Shown here: positions 25,394-32,422 of the stretch, in pieces
Position numbering within the stretch: position 1 is the first letter of the stretch
Layout: every line of letters starts with the position of its first letter
Assembly (NCBI GenBank): GCA_944332555.1
Contig: CALVKF010000007.1
Span: forward strand, 1 to 45,638
Length of the DNA: 45,638 nt
Reading direction: 5' to 3'
Origin: an uncultured Bacilli bacterium
GTDB taxonomy: Bacteria > Bacillota_I > Bacilli_A > RF39 > UBA660
Made by a program: the position numbers and the translations under genes
Notes under the pieces: generated by a model
Database searches by the model: none
Told to the model about the DNA's origin: nothing
What the model saw: only the letters and a program-made list of their open reading frames with translations

Positions 25394-25879
25394 ATGATTA
25401 CAGTCACAAATGGCAAAGAATTCATAAAAATAAGTTCAAAATATTTACAAAAAAATGCAAATGGTTATCTAATAAAACCAGAATTTAGTTATTGGATGAT
25501 TGATTTAGTTATTATAGTTGAAGATAAAAATATTACTAAAATAATTAAAACGTTACCATATGGTGAAGAAGTATTAGATAGTTTTAATAATTTAGAAAAA
25601 AGTTCTCATGAAATCTTGCTAGCAGAAGATGATTTTAGAAGGTTTAAAAAGCTTTATATTAACATGCGAAGTAAAAATAACTTAAGAAAAGAAGCTTTAA
25701 TTGAGGCCGTTGCTCAAATTTTATCATTTGAATATTATCAATCTAAATATCTAGAAGAAACTAATGTCTTAATGGAAGATATTTTTGAATACGAAATACC
25801 TAATATTTATGATTATCGAAAATATAAAACGGAAATATTTAAAAGAGCTAATGAAATCTTGGCAAAATATTACTTATAA
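25394..25879 (+). CDS. Hypothetical protein in the sigE-sigG interval
   Basis: 161 residues starting MITVTNGKEFIKIS, chosen because GGGAGG lies 6 nt upstream; the open frame extends upstream without a good site. No signal peptide or membrane segment is seen. The N-terminal half looks alpha/beta (MIDLVIIVEDKNITKIIKTLPYG); the C-terminal half is charged and helical (RRFKKLYINMRSKNNLRKEALIEAVAQIL, then FEYYQSKYLEETNVLMEDIFEYEIP). I do not recognise the family. It is divergent from the double-HTH gene, which may regulate it, and ends 51 bp before sigG. Confidence 0.7.
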   Translation: MITVTNGKEFIKISSKYLQKNANGYLIKPEFSYWMIDLVIIVEDKNITKIIKTLPYGEEVLDSFNNLEKSSHEILLAEDDFRRFKKLYINMRSKNNLRKEALIEAVAQILSFEYYQSKYLEETNVLMEDIFEYEIPNIYDYRKYKTEIFKRANEILAKYYL

Positions 25880-25895
25880 TTTGTATAAAAATGGA

Positions 25896-25924
25896 TCCTT
25901 TCAAACAAAATATGTTTGAAAGGA
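25896..25924 (+). promoter_or_regulatory. Hairpin covering the sigG ribosome-binding site
   Basis: TCCTTTCAAACA (25896-25907) and TGTTTGAAAGGA (25913-25924) form a perfect 12-bp stem with the loop AAATA. The 3' arm contains AAAGGA, the only ribosome-binding site for the ATG at 25931, and is followed by ATTTTT. It could act as terminator of the upstream gene, as a translational lock on sigG, or both. Confidence 0.75.
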
Positions 25925-25930
25925 ATTTTT

Positions 25931-26707
25931 ATGGCAAGATATAAAGTAGATATTACAGGAATTAATACTAGTGAAATTAAAGTCCTAACAAATGAAGAAA
26001 TGACCCAGTTATTTGTAAGACTTAAAAATGGGGATATTGATGCTAAAACAGAACTTATCAATGGTAATTTGAAATTGGTTTTAAGTATTTTAAAGAATTT
26101 TAATCGTAGTGATATTAATATGGATGATTTATTTCAAGTGGGTGTTATTGGGTTAATTAAAGCAATTGATAATTTTGATTTATCTTATGGACTAAAGCTA
26201 TCCACCTATGCGGTACCTTTAATTGTGGGAGAAATCAAGCGTTATATTAGAGATAATACCCAAATGCGGGTGAGCAGAAGTATTAAAGATTTAGCATATA
26301 AAATAATTAAATTTAAAGATGATTATGTAAAAGATCATGGAGTTGAGGCACCAACTAGTAAAATTAGTGAAGCATTAGGAATTGATGAATACCAAATCGC
26401 TTTTGCTCTAGATGCTTTAAGGGAACCTACAAGTATATTTGAACCCATTTATAATGATGGGGGAGATACTATATATTTATTTGATCAGATTGCTGATGTT
26501 AAAGAAAAAAATAGTGATAAAGATATGTTAATTTCCCTAAGAAAAGCTTTGCTTAAATTAAAGAAGCGGGAAAAAGATATTTTATTAGAGCGATTTATTG
26601 TGGGTAAGACCCAAATGGAAATAGCAGATAATCTCGGAATAAGTCAAGCTCAAGTATCAAGGTTAGAAAAAAGTGCTTTGCTTAATTTAAAAAAACAAAT
26701 TAAATAA
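25931..26707 (+). CDS. sigG: RNA polymerase sporulation sigma factor SigG
   Basis: 258 residues beginning MARYKVDITGINTSEIKVLTNEEM, which aligns with the SigG-specific N-terminus. Core segments include NGNLKLVLSILKNF, DDLFQVGVIGLIKAIDNFDLSYGLKLSTYAVPLIVGEIKRYIRDN and RVSRS, with the region 4 helix KTQMEIADNLGISQAQVSRLEK. It directs late forespore transcription. SigF is closely related, but the N-terminal sequence and the place near sigE favour SigG. The start codon lies right after a strong hairpin that hides the ribosome-binding site. Confidence 0.93.
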   Translation: MARYKVDITGINTSEIKVLTNEEMTQLFVRLKNGDIDAKTELINGNLKLVLSILKNFNRSDINMDDLFQVGVIGLIKAIDNFDLSYGLKLSTYAVPLIVGEIKRYIRDNTQMRVSRSIKDLAYKIIKFKDDYVKDHGVEAPTSKISEALGIDEYQIAFALDALREPTSIFEPIYNDGGDTIYLFDQIADVKEKNSDKDMLISLRKALLKLKKREKDILLERFIVGKTQMEIADNLGISQAQVSRLEKSALLNLKKQIK

Positions 26708-26729
26708 CATATAATTTAATGGTGGTTAT

Positions 26730-26951
26730 ATGTATTTAAGTGAGTTACAAAATAAAGATATAATAAGTATAAAAAGTGGGGTTAATTTAGGAAGAATTGT
26801 GGATGTAGAAATAAATAGTGAAGGACATATTTTAGGATTTATTGCTGAAGAGAAAAAGTTTTTTCGAAAAGTTTTAAAAAATAGTGAATTAAATTTTAAT
26901 TTTAAAGATATTGTGAAGATTGGGACTGATGTTATACTAGTAAATAAATGA
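26730..26951 (+). CDS. YlmC/YmxH family PRC-barrel sporulation-associated protein
   Basis: 73 residues: MYLSELQNKDIISIKSGVNLGRIVDVEIN, then GHILGFIAEEKKFFRKV and DIVKIGTDVILVN. The S-x-L-x-x-K-D-I-I/V and G-x-x-x-G-R-I-x-D motifs and length match the YlmC/YmxH PRC-barrel family, commonly next to sporulation sigma genes in Firmicutes. Function is not well defined. GGTGG precedes the ATG. It lies 22 nt after sigG and is probably co-transcribed with it. Confidence 0.85.
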   Translation: MYLSELQNKDIISIKSGVNLGRIVDVEINSEGHILGFIAEEKKFFRKVLKNSELNFNFKDIVKIGTDVILVNK

Positions 26952-26957
26952 AAAATG

Positions 26958-26966
26958 TGATATAGT
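26958..26966 (+). promoter_or_regulatory. Extended -10 promoter directly abutting lspA
   Basis: TGATATAGT is an extended -10 element ending 6 nt before the lspA ATG (26973), which lacks a ribosome-binding site. The spacing and the preceding TG are the same as upstream of the radical SAM gene, suggesting a leaderless transcript. Confidence 0.55.
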
Positions 26967-26972
26967 AAAGAC

Positions 26973-27434
26973 ATGAAGAAAAAAAGTTTAATTATAGCTA
27001 CAATTATTGTTATTATAGATCAAGTACTTAAAATAGTAATAGATAATATTTTAAGTATTAATGAATCTATTCAGGTTATCCCAGATATTTTTTATATAAC
27101 TAAAGTATATAATACTGGGGCGGCCTGGAGTATGTTTGAGGGTAGTGGGGTTCTTTTAATAATTATTGCTATAGTTGCTTTTTTTCTTTTATTAAAATAT
27201 CAAAATGTTTTTGTTGAAAAAAAAAGAAATACTTTGGCTTTTGCTCTTATTTATGGGGGATTAGTTGGTAATTTAATTGATCGGGTAATTTATGGATATG
27301 TAATTGATTATTTACATATTTATATATTTGGGCTTAGTTTTCCAGTATTTAATTTAGCAGATATGGCTATAGTTATTGGTTTTTTACTTGTAATTATAGC
27401 AATAATTAAAGGAGAAGAACATGATAGTAAATGA
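26973..27434 (+). CDS. lspA: Lipoprotein signal peptidase (signal peptidase II)
   Basis: 153 residues, normal length, four membrane helices. The catalytic aspartates are in GNLIDRV and FNLADMAI; the conserved N-terminal IDQVLK and VYNTGAAWSMF motifs are present. LspA removes signal peptides from prolipoproteins after lipid attachment to cysteine. It overlaps rluD by 14 nt, the usual lspA-rluD pairing in Firmicutes. Confidence 0.96.
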   Translation: MKKKSLIIATIIVIIDQVLKIVIDNILSINESIQVIPDIFYITKVYNTGAAWSMFEGSGVLLIIIAIVAFFLLLKYQNVFVEKKRNTLAFALIYGGLVGNLIDRVIYGYVIDYLHIYIFGLSFPVFNLADMAIVIGFLLVIIAIIKGEEHDSK

Positions 27435-28299
27435 GGATATAAATGAAAGAATAGATAAATATTTAGCAAGTATTACAGATTTAAGTAGAGAGACTATAAC
27501 TAAAATGATTGATAGTGAGTATATTTTAGTAAATGGGAAAAAAGTAAAGGCTAGTTATAAACCAGTTTTAGGGGATAAAATAGAAATTAAAGAGGGATTT
27601 GTCAAAGATACTAAAGTAGATGCTAAAAAGCTTGATTTAGATATTGTTTATGAAGATGAGTATTTAATGGTTATTAATAAACCTAGTGGCTTGGTAGTTC
27701 ACCCCGGCAGTGGCAATAAAGATAATACTTTAGTAAATGGACTAATGTATTACACTAAAAATTTAAGTGATATTGGGGATAGTGATAGACCAGGCATAGT
27801 TCATAGGCTTGATAAAGATACATCGGGTTTAATGCTTGTTGCTAAAGAAAATAAAACCCACGTGATACTGGCAGAGGAATTTAAGAAACATAATATTCAT
27901 AGAGAATATATAGCTTTAGTTGATGGAGTAATTGAAGTATCTCGAGGCACTATTGATGCTCCGATTAAAAGAAGTAAAGAAAATTATCAAAAAATGACTG
28001 TTGCATCTGGTGGTAAAAAAGCTATTACTAATTTTGAAGTAATAAAAAGATATAAAAATAATACTTTAATTAGGTTGGTTTTAGAAACCGGAAGAACGCA
28101 TCAAATAAGAGTTCATATGGCTTATATTGGGTATCCTATTCATAATGATCCTGTTTATAACAAAAAAATAAGTACTTCTTTTGGCCAGTTTTTACATTCG
28201 GAATATTTAAAGTTTATTCATCCAATTACTAAAAAAGAATTAGAATTTAGATGTCCTTTACCAGATGAATTTAAAGATTACTTAAATACTTTGGAGTAG
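27421..28299 (+). CDS. RluD-family rRNA/tRNA pseudouridine synthase
   Basis: 292 residues. The N-terminal S4 RNA-binding domain ([33 protein letters not shown]) precedes the catalytic domain with the HRLDKDTSGLMLVA motif, whose Asp is the nucleophile. It also has the RTHQIRVHMAYIGYPIHNDPVY motif. AAGGAG lies about 5 nt before the ATG within lspA. Which uridines it modifies cannot be told; the best guess is RluD-like 23S sites. It overlaps the convergent small membrane gene by 18 nt. Confidence 0.93.
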   Translation: MIVNEDINERIDKYLASITDLSRETITKMIDSEYILVNGKKVKASYKPVLGDKIEIKEGFVKDTKVDAKKLDLDIVYEDEYLMVINKPSGLVVHPGSGNKDNTLVNGLMYYTKNLSDIGDSDRPGIVHRLDKDTSGLMLVAKENKTHVILAEEFKKHNIHREYIALVDGVIEVSRGTIDAPIKRSKENYQKMTVASGGKKAITNFEVIKRYKNNTLIRLVLETGRTHQIRVHMAYIGYPIHNDPVYNKKISTSFGQFLHSEYLKFIHPITKKELEFRCPLPDEFKDYLNTLE

Positions 28300-28611
28300 G
28301 GTTATTAAACTAAAGACGCAGGAGTAAGATACTACTAATAAATAGGGAATGGATAAAAGTTCATAAAAACCTATTAGGTTTTTAAATTCTTTAATTAAAA
28401 GACATGCAAATATTAAAAGAGCTATAAGAAATAAAGTAGCAAATAAATAATTTTGAAAATAGCCAAAGAAAATGGCAGATGTAATATTTAAAATATAATT
28501 AGTAAGGAGTAAGAAGATAGTATTTTCTCTTAATATGCCATAGTTTATAATTTTAAATATAGGAATAAGTAGACAAATTAAGGAAATTATGTAAAGTATA
28601 TAGAAAAACAA
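28282..28611 (-). CDS. Small polytopic membrane protein of unknown function
   Basis: About 109 residues with four hydrophobic helices (YILYIISLICLLIPIF, IFLLLTNYILNITSAIFFGYF, LFATLFLIALLIFACLLI, YLLVVSYSCVFSLITLL). The TTG at 28611 is chosen because AGAGGTGA sits 5-7 nt upstream; a GTG three codons earlier lies inside that site. I recognise no family. It is divergent from the rhomboid gene and its 3' end overlaps rluD antisense. Confidence 0.65.
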   Translation of the reverse strand: MFFYILYIISLICLLIPIFKIINYGILRENTIFLLLTNYILNITSAIFFGYFQNYLFATLFLIALLIFACLLIKEFKNLIGFYELLSIPYLLVVSYSCVFSLITLLQSI

Positions 28612-28672
28612 AATTATCACCTCTTTACTAAATATATGATTTATTGTAAAATAAAATGCGAGGAGTGATTTT

Positions 28673-29863
28673 ATGCCTTCGATAATAATAAGGAAAAATG
28701 AACAAATTATGATGAGCTTAGTCCATTATTTTGTAACTAAAGAAAATTATTCTCCGATAAATGTTCAAGGTGTAAAAGATGAAATTTGGTTAGAAAATTT
28801 AGATGGACCATATCGAGTTATTAGAATTAATTGTAATTCAATTATTAATGAAGAACAATATAAATTTGATTTATTTAAAGTACAACATATAATTAAACAA
28901 ATAAAGAAAAAGACTTTATCTTGGAAAATGAATGCTTTAAATATATGTTTAGATTTAGATAAAAAAATAGAACCAGGGCTTTATAATCATATTGAAACAA
29001 TTAATATAAATTCTATTAATGATATTAAGAAAAATGAAAATTTGAAGGAAATGTTTCCGGATATTGAAAATAATTTAATAGATACTAAAGATGGTCTTGA
29101 TTTAATTATTAATGTAACTCATGATATAAATGAAAAAACTTATAAAGATAATAAATTATTTGAAAAAGTATTTTCACCTAAAAAAATTATTATGACTAAA
29201 TTAATAATGTTAATTTGTATTGTAATGTATATTATTTTAGGAATTAATAGTAATAATTTCTTTAATATTGACATTAATTCTTTAGTTATTTTTGGAGGAA
29301 ATAATTTATTATTGGTTCAAAGTGGAGAAATATGGCGGCTTATAAGTGCAGCATTTTTACATGTTAGTTTAATCCATTTACTTGTTAATATGTATTCTTT
29401 AGTAATAATAGGTACGCAAGTAGAAACATTTATTGGTAAATTTAAGTTTTTATTTGTTTATTTAATAAGTGCAATAGTAGGTAGTTTACTTTCTTTAATT
29501 TTTAATGAAGCTAATATTGTTTCAGTTGGAGCCAGTGGAGCAATATTTGTTTCAGTTGGAGCCAGTGGAGCAATATTTGGTTTAATGGGAGCTTTACTTT
29601 ATTTTGGATATCATTATCGCTTGTATTTAAGTGAAGCTATTAAAACCCAAATAATTCCTGTTATTGTTCTAAATCTTTTATTAGGATTCATGGTAAGTGG
29701 TGTTGATAATGCCGCACATATCGGGGGTTTAATTGGGGGGTATCTCGCTTCTATGGCTATAGGTATTGAAAATAAAAGCAAGGCTCGTGATAAAATAAAT
29801 GGTTGGATTGTTCTAATATTACTCATTATTTTCTTAAGCTATATCGTATTTTTTGTCAAATAA
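28673..29863 (+). CDS. Rhomboid family intramembrane serine protease with duplicated active-site motif
   Basis: 396 residues. A cytoplasmic N-terminal domain of about 170 residues (as in YqgP/GluP-type rhomboids) precedes six or seven membrane helices. Family residues: HVSLIHLLVNMYSL (H-x-x-x-N, oxyanion side), G-A-S-G with the catalytic Ser, and NAAHIGGLIGGYL with the catalytic His. The ten residues VSVGASGAIF occur twice in a row (283-292 and 293-302), from a perfect 30-bp DNA duplication, giving candidate serines S288 and S298. The second copy is continuous with GLMGALLYFG, so helix 4 may still be intact with a longer preceding loop. Confidence 0.92.
   Translation: MPSIIIRKNEQIMMSLVHYFVTKENYSPINVQGVKDEIWLENLDGPYRVIRINCNSIINEEQYKFDLFKVQHIIKQIKKKTLSWKMNALNICLDLDKKIEPGLYNHIETININSINDIKKNENLKEMFPDIENNLIDTKDGLDLIINVTHDINEKTYKDNKLFEKVFSPKKIIMTKLIMLICIVMYIILGINSNNFFNIDINSLVIFGGNNLLLVQSGEIWRLISAAFLHVSLIHLLVNMYSLVIIGTQVETFIGKFKFLFVYLISAIVGSLLSLIFNEANIVSVGASGAIFVSVGASGAIFGLMGALLYFGYHYRLYLSEAIKTQIIPVIVLNLLLGFMVSGVDNAAHIGGLIGGYLASMAIGIENKSKARDKINGWIVLILLIIFLSYIVFFVK
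29519..29578 (+). repeat. Perfect 30-bp tandem duplication inside the rhomboid gene
   Basis: 29519-29548 and 29549-29578 are identical. The unit begins GTTTCAGTTGGAGCC and encodes the GASG catalytic loop. Its length is a multiple of three, so the frame is preserved. No substitution separates the copies, indicating a very recent event. Confidence 0.97.
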
Positions 29864-29889
29864 AAAGTGAATTTGGTGATTCACTTTTT
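29862..29889. terminator. Bidirectional terminator between the rhomboid gene and lexA
   Basis: AAAAAGTGAAT pairs with ATTCACTTTTT around TTGGTG. It touches the stop codons of both convergent genes. Confidence 0.88.
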
Positions 29890-30509
29890 TAAATGTTGCG
29901 ATAAAGGCCAATCGCTTTTCCAAGTATTGTAATGTTATCAAAGATTAAAGGTTCCATTGTATCATTTTCTGGTTGTAATCTAATATGATCTTTTTCTTTG
30001 TAAAAAGTTTTTAAAGTTACTTCATCTTCATCAGTCATAGCTACAACTATATCCCCATTATTAGCGGTTGTTTGCCTTTTGACAATAACATAATCATTGT
30101 CATAAATACCTTTGTTAATCATCGATGTTCCACTAACATGTAAAACAAAACAATTACCATTTTTAGGAATTAGAGCTTGCGGTAAGTCAAAAAATTCATC
30201 TGGTTGTTCAATGGCTAAAATAGGACTACCTGCAGTGATTTTGCCAAGGAGAGGAACTTTAATTACATCCGCATTTTTTTCGATGTATTCATTATCCACT
30301 AATAATTCAATTGCTCTAAATTTATTGTTTTCTGTTTTTAAATATCCTTTGTTTTCCAAATTTTTAACATGCACAAATACAGTGGCAGGGCTACTTAAAC
30401 CAACTCCATCACAAATTTCTCTTATTGCTGGAGGATAGCCGTGTTCTGCACTATATTTTTTAATAAAATTTAATACTTCTTCTTGTCTTTTAGTTAATAT
30501 ATCTTTCAT
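29889..30509 (-). CDS. lexA: SOS repressor LexA
   Basis: 206 residues. The N-terminal winged HTH (LTKRQEEVLNFIKKYSAEHGYPPAIREICDGVGLSSPATV) is joined to an S24 peptidase domain. The self-cleavage bond is A93-G94 in KITAGSP, with catalytic S129 in VSGTSMI and K167 in TLKTF, all intact. RecA filaments trigger cleavage and so derepress SOS genes. GGAGG lies 5-6 nt before the ATG. The promoter (TTGACA, 17 bp, TAAAAT) overlaps a LexA-like box, consistent with autoregulation. Confidence 0.98.
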   Translation of the reverse strand: MKDILTKRQEEVLNFIKKYSAEHGYPPAIREICDGVGLSSPATVFVHVKNLENKGYLKTENNKFRAIELLVDNEYIEKNADVIKVPLLGKITAGSPILAIEQPDEFFDLPQALIPKNGNCFVLHVSGTSMINKGIYDNDYVIVKRQTTANNGDIVVAMTDEDEVTLKTFYKEKDHIRLQPENDTMEPLIFDNITILGKAIGLYRNI

Positions 30510-30525
30510 TTATACCTCCAAGATA

Positions 30526-30565
30526 ATTTTACAATATTTTATGTAAAATGTCAAACGTTTGTTTA
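30526..30565 (-). promoter_or_regulatory. lexA promoter with overlapping LexA-like box
   Basis: Minus-strand TTGACA (30554-30549) and TAAAAT (30531-30526) are 17 bp apart. The 14-mer TAAACAAACGTTTG (minus strand, 30565-30552) has the 5-4-5 LexA layout with degenerate half-sites and overlaps the -35 box. The 10-bp perfect palindrome CAAACGTTTG is within it. Confidence 0.6.
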
Positions 30566-30574
30566 CGTTTGTTA

Positions 30575-30603
30575 TTGACACGAACATATTTTCGTGATAA
30601 ATT
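30575..30603 (+). promoter_or_regulatory. LexA-repressed promoter of the 44-residue membrane peptide gene
   Basis: TTGACA (30575-30580) and TAAATT (30598-30603) are spaced exactly 17 bp. The spacer begins with CGAACATATTTTCG (30581-30594), the best LexA box in the window, so LexA binding would block RNA polymerase directly. Confidence 0.8.
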
Positions 30604-30627
30604 AGTTTTAGAAAAGAGGTAATTAAA

Positions 30628-30762
30628 ATGTTAGAAGTTTTAAAAAAGTATAGTGGAATATTATTTTTCTATTTAGTAATTGTAGGTATTGTATTATTAA
30701 TTAGTACTAATGATAATAAGTTTGAAGAAAAAGAAGTCATAACTTATGCTATAAGTGAGTAA
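30628..30762 (+). CDS. SOS-controlled small membrane protein (YneA/SidA-like position)
   Basis: 44 residues, MLEVLKKYSGILFFYLVI... with one membrane helix (about residues 10-27) and a charged tail DNKFEEKEVITYAISE. AGAGGT lies about 7 nt before the ATG. The gene is divergent from lexA and its promoter contains a LexA box. In Bacillus this position is held by yneA, an SOS division inhibitor with an N-terminal membrane helix and a LysM domain. Here only the helix and a short tail exist, closer in size to SidA of Caulobacter. The division-inhibitor role is inferred from location, topology and control, not from sequence similarity. Confidence 0.72.
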   Translation: MLEVLKKYSGILFFYLVIVGIVLLISTNDNKFEEKEVITYAISE

Positions 30763-30815
30763 AATTTCAGTAGAATTATTTTTGGCATTATAGTATAATT
30801 AATGTGGAGATACTT

Positions 30816-31952
30816 ATGAAAAAGAAAATATTAATTACATATGCTCCTTATGGTTCTGGTCATAAATCAATGGCTCAAAACATTTATAATTATTTTAATG
30901 ATTATGATGACTATGAAATAAAATTATTAGATATTGCTAAATACTCTAATTTTCTTGGTAAGTTTACAATTAAAGCTTTTGATTTAATAATAAAAAAAAG
31001 ATTTCATAAAACATTTAATTTTATCTATGATATTGCCAATAATAAAGTCGCTTGCTTAAATCAGATGAAAAACATGAAAAGATTATTTGATAATGATAAG
31101 TTAAGAAGTGAAATTGTTGATTTTAATCCTGATATTGTTATATCTACCCACTTTGCGGGTTCAAATATTACATCTTATTATAATAAATTAGGATTAACTA
31201 ATGCTTATATAATGACAGTTGTAACGGATTTTGTTACTCATAAATTTTGGTATAAAGATCATGAATCACAAGATGCTTTTATTGTTGCTAATGAAATAGT
31301 TAAAAATGTCATGATTAAAAAAGGTGTACCTAGTGAAAAGGTTTATGCATTTGGTCTTCCTTTTGATAGAAAGAAAATGGATAGTGTTGCACCAAAAGAA
31401 GAAGTGTATTTAAAATATAATATAGATGCTACTAAAAAGACTTATCTTTTCTTTGGGGGTGGTGCGGCAGGTTCTATTAAAAATTATGATTATTTTAAAG
31501 CTTTGGTAAAGAAAAAATATCCGATAAATATAATATTTGTTAGTGGTAAAAATAAGGAACTGGAAGAAAAATGTCGACGTTATATAATTCGGGAAAACAT
31601 TAGTAATGTAACAGTTTTAGGATTTGTTAGTGACATTTATAGTTTATTAAATGTTAGTGATATAGTAATTACTAAACCTGGAGGAGCTACTTTAACGGAA
31701 TGTATTGATATGCGAGTACCAATGATTTTAATACCAGGGAATGGGGGACCGGAGAAATACAATGCTAAATATATTGTGCATAAAAAGTATGGAGCTAAAG
31801 TAATTAATGCTTGGGGTATGAATAGGGTTGTAAAAAAAACTTTAATAAATGATAACTTAATTATTAAGTGGCAAAATAATCTTTCTAAAAATACTAAAAA
31901 TGAATCTACTAGAAAAATATTTGAACTTACAAATAAGTTATTGGATAAATAA
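30816..31952 (+). CDS. UgtP/MGDG synthase-like diacylglycerol glycosyltransferase (GT28)
   Basis: 378 residues. The N-terminal ITYAPYGSGHKSMAQNI matches the lipid-acceptor G-x-G-H-x-x-A motif of monogalactosyl/monoglucosyl-diacylglycerol synthases. The C-terminal GT28 domain contains FFGGGAAGS, VLGFVSDIYSLLNVSDIVITKPGGATLTE and IPGNGGPEKYNAKYI, the donor-binding motifs. It would make membrane glycolipids at the inner leaflet, often anchors for lipoteichoic acid. The ATG at 30816 has GGAG 5-6 nt upstream, and a TATAAT lies at 30794-30799; read-through from the SOS peptide gene is also possible. The sugar donor cannot be decided. Confidence 0.88.
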   Translation: MKKKILITYAPYGSGHKSMAQNIYNYFNDYDDYEIKLLDIAKYSNFLGKFTIKAFDLIIKKRFHKTFNFIYDIANNKVACLNQMKNMKRLFDNDKLRSEIVDFNPDIVISTHFAGSNITSYYNKLGLTNAYIMTVVTDFVTHKFWYKDHESQDAFIVANEIVKNVMIKKGVPSEKVYAFGLPFDRKKMDSVAPKEEVYLKYNIDATKKTYLFFGGGAAGSIKNYDYFKALVKKKYPINIIFVSGKNKELEEKCRRYIIRENISNVTVLGFVSDIYSLLNVSDIVITKPGGATLTECIDMRVPMILIPGNGGPEKYNAKYIVHKKYGAKVINAWGMNRVVKKTLINDNLIIKWQNNLSKNTKNESTRKIFELTNKLLDK

Positions 31953-31977
31953 TAATTTTGTGATAATATATTTATGG

Positions 31978-32053
31978 GTCCTCGTAGTTTAATGGATAAA
32001 ACAAGCCCCTCCTAAGGGTTAGAGTGGAGGTTCGATTCCTCTCGAGGACGCCA
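31978..32053 (+). tRNA. tRNA-Arg (anticodon CCU)
   Basis: Acceptor arms GTCCTCG and CGAGGAC, D-arm GTTT...AAAC, anticodon loop CTCCTAA (anticodon CCU, reads AGG), T-arm GAGG-TTCGATT-CCTC, discriminator G, and an encoded CCA end at 32051-32053. A TGTGATAAT extended -10 element lies at 31959-31967, 10 nt before the 5' end. Confidence 0.96.
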
Positions 32054-32098
32054 TTAAATATTTGAAGAAATTTAGGGCTTTTTTTTGGATGAAAAGTG

Positions 32099-32143
32099 TG
32101 TTATAATTAAATTGCAAATTTAAGTGGGCAGAAAATCCCACTT
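32099..32143 (+). promoter_or_regulatory. Promoter and leader hairpin of the rimP-nusA-infB operon
   Basis: The extended -10 element TGTTATAAT (32099-32107) is followed by the hairpin AAGTGGG (32122-32128)/CCCACTT (32137-32143) with a T-rich 3' side (TTTTATTATT). It lies between the promoter and rimP, so it may be a leader attenuator or an mRNA processing/protection element. NusA feedback is a possibility but is not shown. Confidence 0.6.
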
Positions 32144-32167
32144 TTATTATTAGTTATGGAGGTGCTT

Positions 32168-32419
32168 ATGGATAGTAAGTTAAATAAGTTAAAAAATGAT
32201 TTGCAAGAAGTATTAGATAAGGAAGAAATTATTGTTGATGATGTTACTTATGAAAAAAAAGGTAAGTTTAATTTTTTAACGATTACTTTAGATAAGATCG
32301 GTGGTATTGATTTGGAGACAATAGTTGATGCTACTAAAATTGTTGATAAAGTTGTTGATAAGGCTAACATAACTGATGATTCCTATATAATGGATGTCGT
32401 AAGTAAGGAAAGAGGTTAA
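32168..32419 (+). CDS. rimP: Short RimP-like protein (N-terminal domain only)
   Basis: 83 residues starting MDSKLNKLKNDL; GGAGGTG precedes the ATG. The sequence VDDVTYEKKGKFNFLTITLDKIGGIDLETIVDATKIVDKVVDK...SYIMDVVSKERG matches the RimP N-terminal domain (D-x-x-G-G-I-x-L-x-x-C/I pattern ending near SY-x-L-E-V-S-S-P-G). It stops where the linker to the C-terminal SH3-like domain should begin. RimP is normally about 150 residues and assists 30S maturation. nusA starts 3 nt after the stop, leaving no room for the missing domain, so this is a genuine short form or a truncation. Confidence 0.8.
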   Translation: MDSKLNKLKNDLQEVLDKEEIIVDDVTYEKKGKFNFLTITLDKIGGIDLETIVDATKIVDKVVDKANITDDSYIMDVVSKERG

Positions 32420-32422
32420 AAA

